This document shows, piece by piece, positions 62,404-64,000 of a stretch of DNA of 64,000 bases. Numbering within the stretch: the stretch's first letter is position 1; every line of letters begins with the position of its first letter. The position numbers were made by a program, and so were the translations under genes. This DNA is from VRUE01 sp963728835 (lineage in GTDB: Bacteria > Actinomycetota > Thermoleophilia > Solirubrobacterales > 70-9). The notes beneath the pieces are model-generated. The model searched no databases and was not told the DNA's origin. It worked only from the letters and a program-made list of their open reading frames with translations. The stretch lies in the NCBI GenBank assembly GCA_963728835.1, contig CAVSKZ010000001.1:434001-498000 (forward strand), in the 5' to 3' direction.

Positions 62404-64000
62404 TCAAACCCGTGCGACGCGGAAGCGGAACAGTGCCGGCGAGGGGTCGCGGTTGCCCGCGGCGTCGATTGCGAAGACGCGGAACGCGTGCCACCCGGGG
62501 CGCACCAGGTAGGCGCGGGGGGAGCGGCAGGGGCGGAAGGCCTGCCGGTCGAGGCGGCAGCGGAAGCGGGCCCCCGGCTCGGAGGCGGCGAAGGCGAAGG
62601 CGACGCGGCGCCGGCCGGTGGCGAGGAGGTGGGCGCCGGGATGCCGGCGGAGGCGGGTGGCGGGCGGCGTGCGGTCGCGCTGCACCGGCGGCGCCGGGCC
62701 CGACGCCGGAAGCGGCGCAACCTGGGGCGGCACCGGCGGCCCCGGCTCGGGGTCGGGCGGAGTGTCGGGCGGGCGGAAGCTGTTTGGGGCGCGCTCTTCG
62801 ACCGACTCGCAGCTGACCGGCGGGCCGTCGGCGTGCGCGGCGACGAAGTCGATCAGCGCGGTGTCGAAGCCCTCGCCGCAGTCGACGACCGGATCGGAGT
62901 CACCGGAGTTGACGAGCAGGTGGTCGTCGCCGGCGCCGGCGACGTAGTTGTCGGGCCCCGCCCTGCCGAGGAGCTGGTTGGGGCCGGGGTCGCCCAGCAG
63001 GTTGTCCGCCCCGTCGGTTCCCTCGATGTCCTCGATCGCGCTCAGGGTCGTCAGCTGGGCCGCGGTGGGACAGCTCGGCTCGCCCTGCGGCCCGATCAGG
63101 CCGGCGGCCTCCTGCCCCATGTCGATCGCGACCCCGGTGCCGAAGTTGGCCCAGTTGGCGTTGTCGCGGTCGGCGCCGCCGTCGAGGACGTCGCCGTCGC
63201 AGACGGCGTTGGAGACGAAGAGGTCCTCGCCGGCGCCGGCGCCGAGATGGTCGGCGCCGCCGTTGTTCGGCAGCGCGTCGTCGCGCCCGCCGGCGGCTGC
63301 CGCGTCGTCTCCAGCGCCGTCGACGAGGGCGTCTTCGGTGTCGCCGCCGGTGAGGTCGTCGGCGCCCTCGTTCCCCAGCAGCACGACCGAGACGGCCTCC
63401 GGGAGGGCAGGGGCGAGGAGGACGTCGTCGCCATCGAGGCCGGCGAGGAGGATCGAGGCCGGGGGCTCCGGCACGGCGCAGGAGATCGAGCCGCCGCTCG
63501 GCGGGGCGCAGCCCCCGGCTGCGCCAGGGCTGGCGTCGAACTGCCCGTCGCCGCCGTTCAGCGTGAACGTCGCCACTCCGTCGTCCGGGTCGGCGCTCGC
63601 CGCGTCCTGCGCGTAGCTAGCCGTCACGTGGTCGTCTTGGTCGCTGCCCACCAGGTAGAGGCCCGGCGCCATGTCCGCCCCGGGCGCCATCGCGCCGGCG
63701 GCTATCGCGCCGGGGTCGCGCAGGTCTACCTCCTCGTCGCCGAGCTCGCAGTCCTCGGCCGCAACTTCGACGCAGCCGTCGCCGTCGGCGCCCCCGTGGG
63801 CGATGTCGCCGCCGCCGTTCCCGTCGATCAGGTCACCTCCGCCGCCGCCGTAGAAGGTCTCGGTCCCGGCGGTGCCTACGAGGTAGTCGGGGAAGGGGGT
63901 GCCGATCACGGTCTCGAAGTCGCCGAAGTCGGTTGCCGGCGCGAGCGGCCCGTCGACGCCGCCGCCCGACGGCGCGAGGCCGTTGTTGGCGAAGCCCTGG
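62404..64000 (-). CDS. RTX-like calcium-binding repeat protein, 5' partial
   Basis: The visible 532 residues run past the window end. Repeats such as GTAGTETFYGGGGGDLIDGN, LLGNEGADDLTGGDTEDAL and LLGRAGPDNYVAGAGDDHLL are hemolysin-type calcium-binding nonapeptides, acidic and glycine-rich. After a Pro-rich linker, the C-terminal domain ends GWHAFRVFAIDAAGNRDPSP, the Ig-like module common in secreted actinobacterial proteins. Probably exported, folding on calcium. ATG-type starts inside the window are not the true start. Confidence 0.8.
   Translation of the reverse strand, partial: QGFANNGLAPSGGGVDGPLAPATDFGDFETVIGTPFPDYLVGTAGTETFYGGGGGDLIDGNGGGDIAHGGADGDGCVEVAAEDCELGDEEVDLRDPGAIAAGAMAPGADMAPGLYLVGSDQDDHVTASYAQDAASADPDDGVATFTLNGGDGQFDASPGAAGGCAPPSGGSISCAVPEPPASILLAGLDGDDVLLAPALPEAVSVVLLGNEGADDLTGGDTEDALVDGAGDDAAAAGGRDDALPNNGGADHLGAGAGEDLFVSNAVCDGDVLDGGADRDNANWANFGTGVAIDMGQEAAGLIGPQGEPSCPTAAQLTTLSAIEDIEGTDGADNLLGDPGPNQLLGRAGPDNYVAGAGDDHLLVNSGDSDPVVDCGEGFDTALIDFVAAHADGPPVSCESVEERAPNSFRPPDTPPDPEPGPPVPPQVAPLPASGPAPPVQRDRTPPATRLRRHPGAHLLATGRRRVAFAFAASEPGARFRCRLDRQAFRPCRSPRAYLVRPGWHAFRVFAIDAAGNRDPSPALFRFRVARV

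Noticed and set aside
62404..64000. RTX toxin with its own secretion genes
   Set aside because: Repeats are RTX-like but there is no toxin domain or type I secretion gene in view and the 5' end is missing.

Overview
This window is high-GC DNA (mostly near 70 percent by eye) with many GTG/TTG starts, short overlapping operons and secreted proteins built from LamG, FN3-like and Ig-like modules. That points to an actinomycete of the Thermoleophilia/Solirubrobacterales kind; this is an inference, since no rRNA gene is present. Nine tRNA genes, about 60 credible protein genes and several lower-GC accessory patches are seen. There is no CRISPR array, and no integrase or transposase was recognised.

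Layout. 1-7.3 kb: a partial SDR oxidoreductase and a thioesterase, a nuclease-like AbiEi/DUF559 protein, then HMG-CoA lyase, an acyl-CoA carboxylase carboxyltransferase, acetoacetyl-CoA synthetase and an MBL hydrolase, which fit leucine/ketone-body-type acyl-CoA catabolism. 7.3-11.6 kb: an HTH/LAGLIDADG-like protein behind tRNA-Leu, two small membrane genes, a PQQ-type propeller and tRNAs Leu, Trp, Gly, Pro. 11.6-18 kb: a lower-GC island after tRNA-Pro with HNH and GIY-YIG nucleases, two ORF6N proteins and a membrane protein/lysozyme-like pair. 18.5-27.5 kb: ABC solute-binding protein, MocR regulator with a divergent FAD oxidoreductase, Nudix, RDD, haloalkane dehalogenase, metallophosphoesterase, alpha/beta hydrolase. 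27.6-29.8 kb: a second accessory patch after tRNA-Pro(TGG), with an RHH/MazF-type toxin-antitoxin pair and an AAA/OLD-like ATPase. 29.9-34.8 kb: methyltransferase, MsrA, a large membrane protein, a hydrolase. 34.9-36.9 kb: a patch after tRNA-Arg holding a gene of unknown family. 37-47 kb: housekeeping-like genes plus a very large repeated LamG/glycosidase protein.

47.6-61.1 kb: the most striking region. A plus-strand operon (TPR membrane protein, TPR-like protein, SIR2-NACHT/STAND protein of about 1,480 residues) converges on a minus-strand operon (membrane protein with Clp_N-type repeats and no AAA+ motor, a second membrane protein, and a membrane-anchored TPR-CHAT protease-like protein). 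The two run to within 3 bases of each other and carry two typical immune-effector enzymes (NADase-like and caspase-like), so I read the locus as a candidate anti-phage/abortive-infection system. 61-64 kb: a LuxR HTH remnant, an anti-sigma-like ATPase fold, a YdeI-like protein and a partial RTX-like repeat protein.

Caution: at least eleven single-base frameshifts break otherwise intact genes, most of them in C or G runs. This looks more like residual sequencing indels than decay, but the sequence alone cannot settle it. Frameshifted genes are given here as whole loci with the break positions stated.
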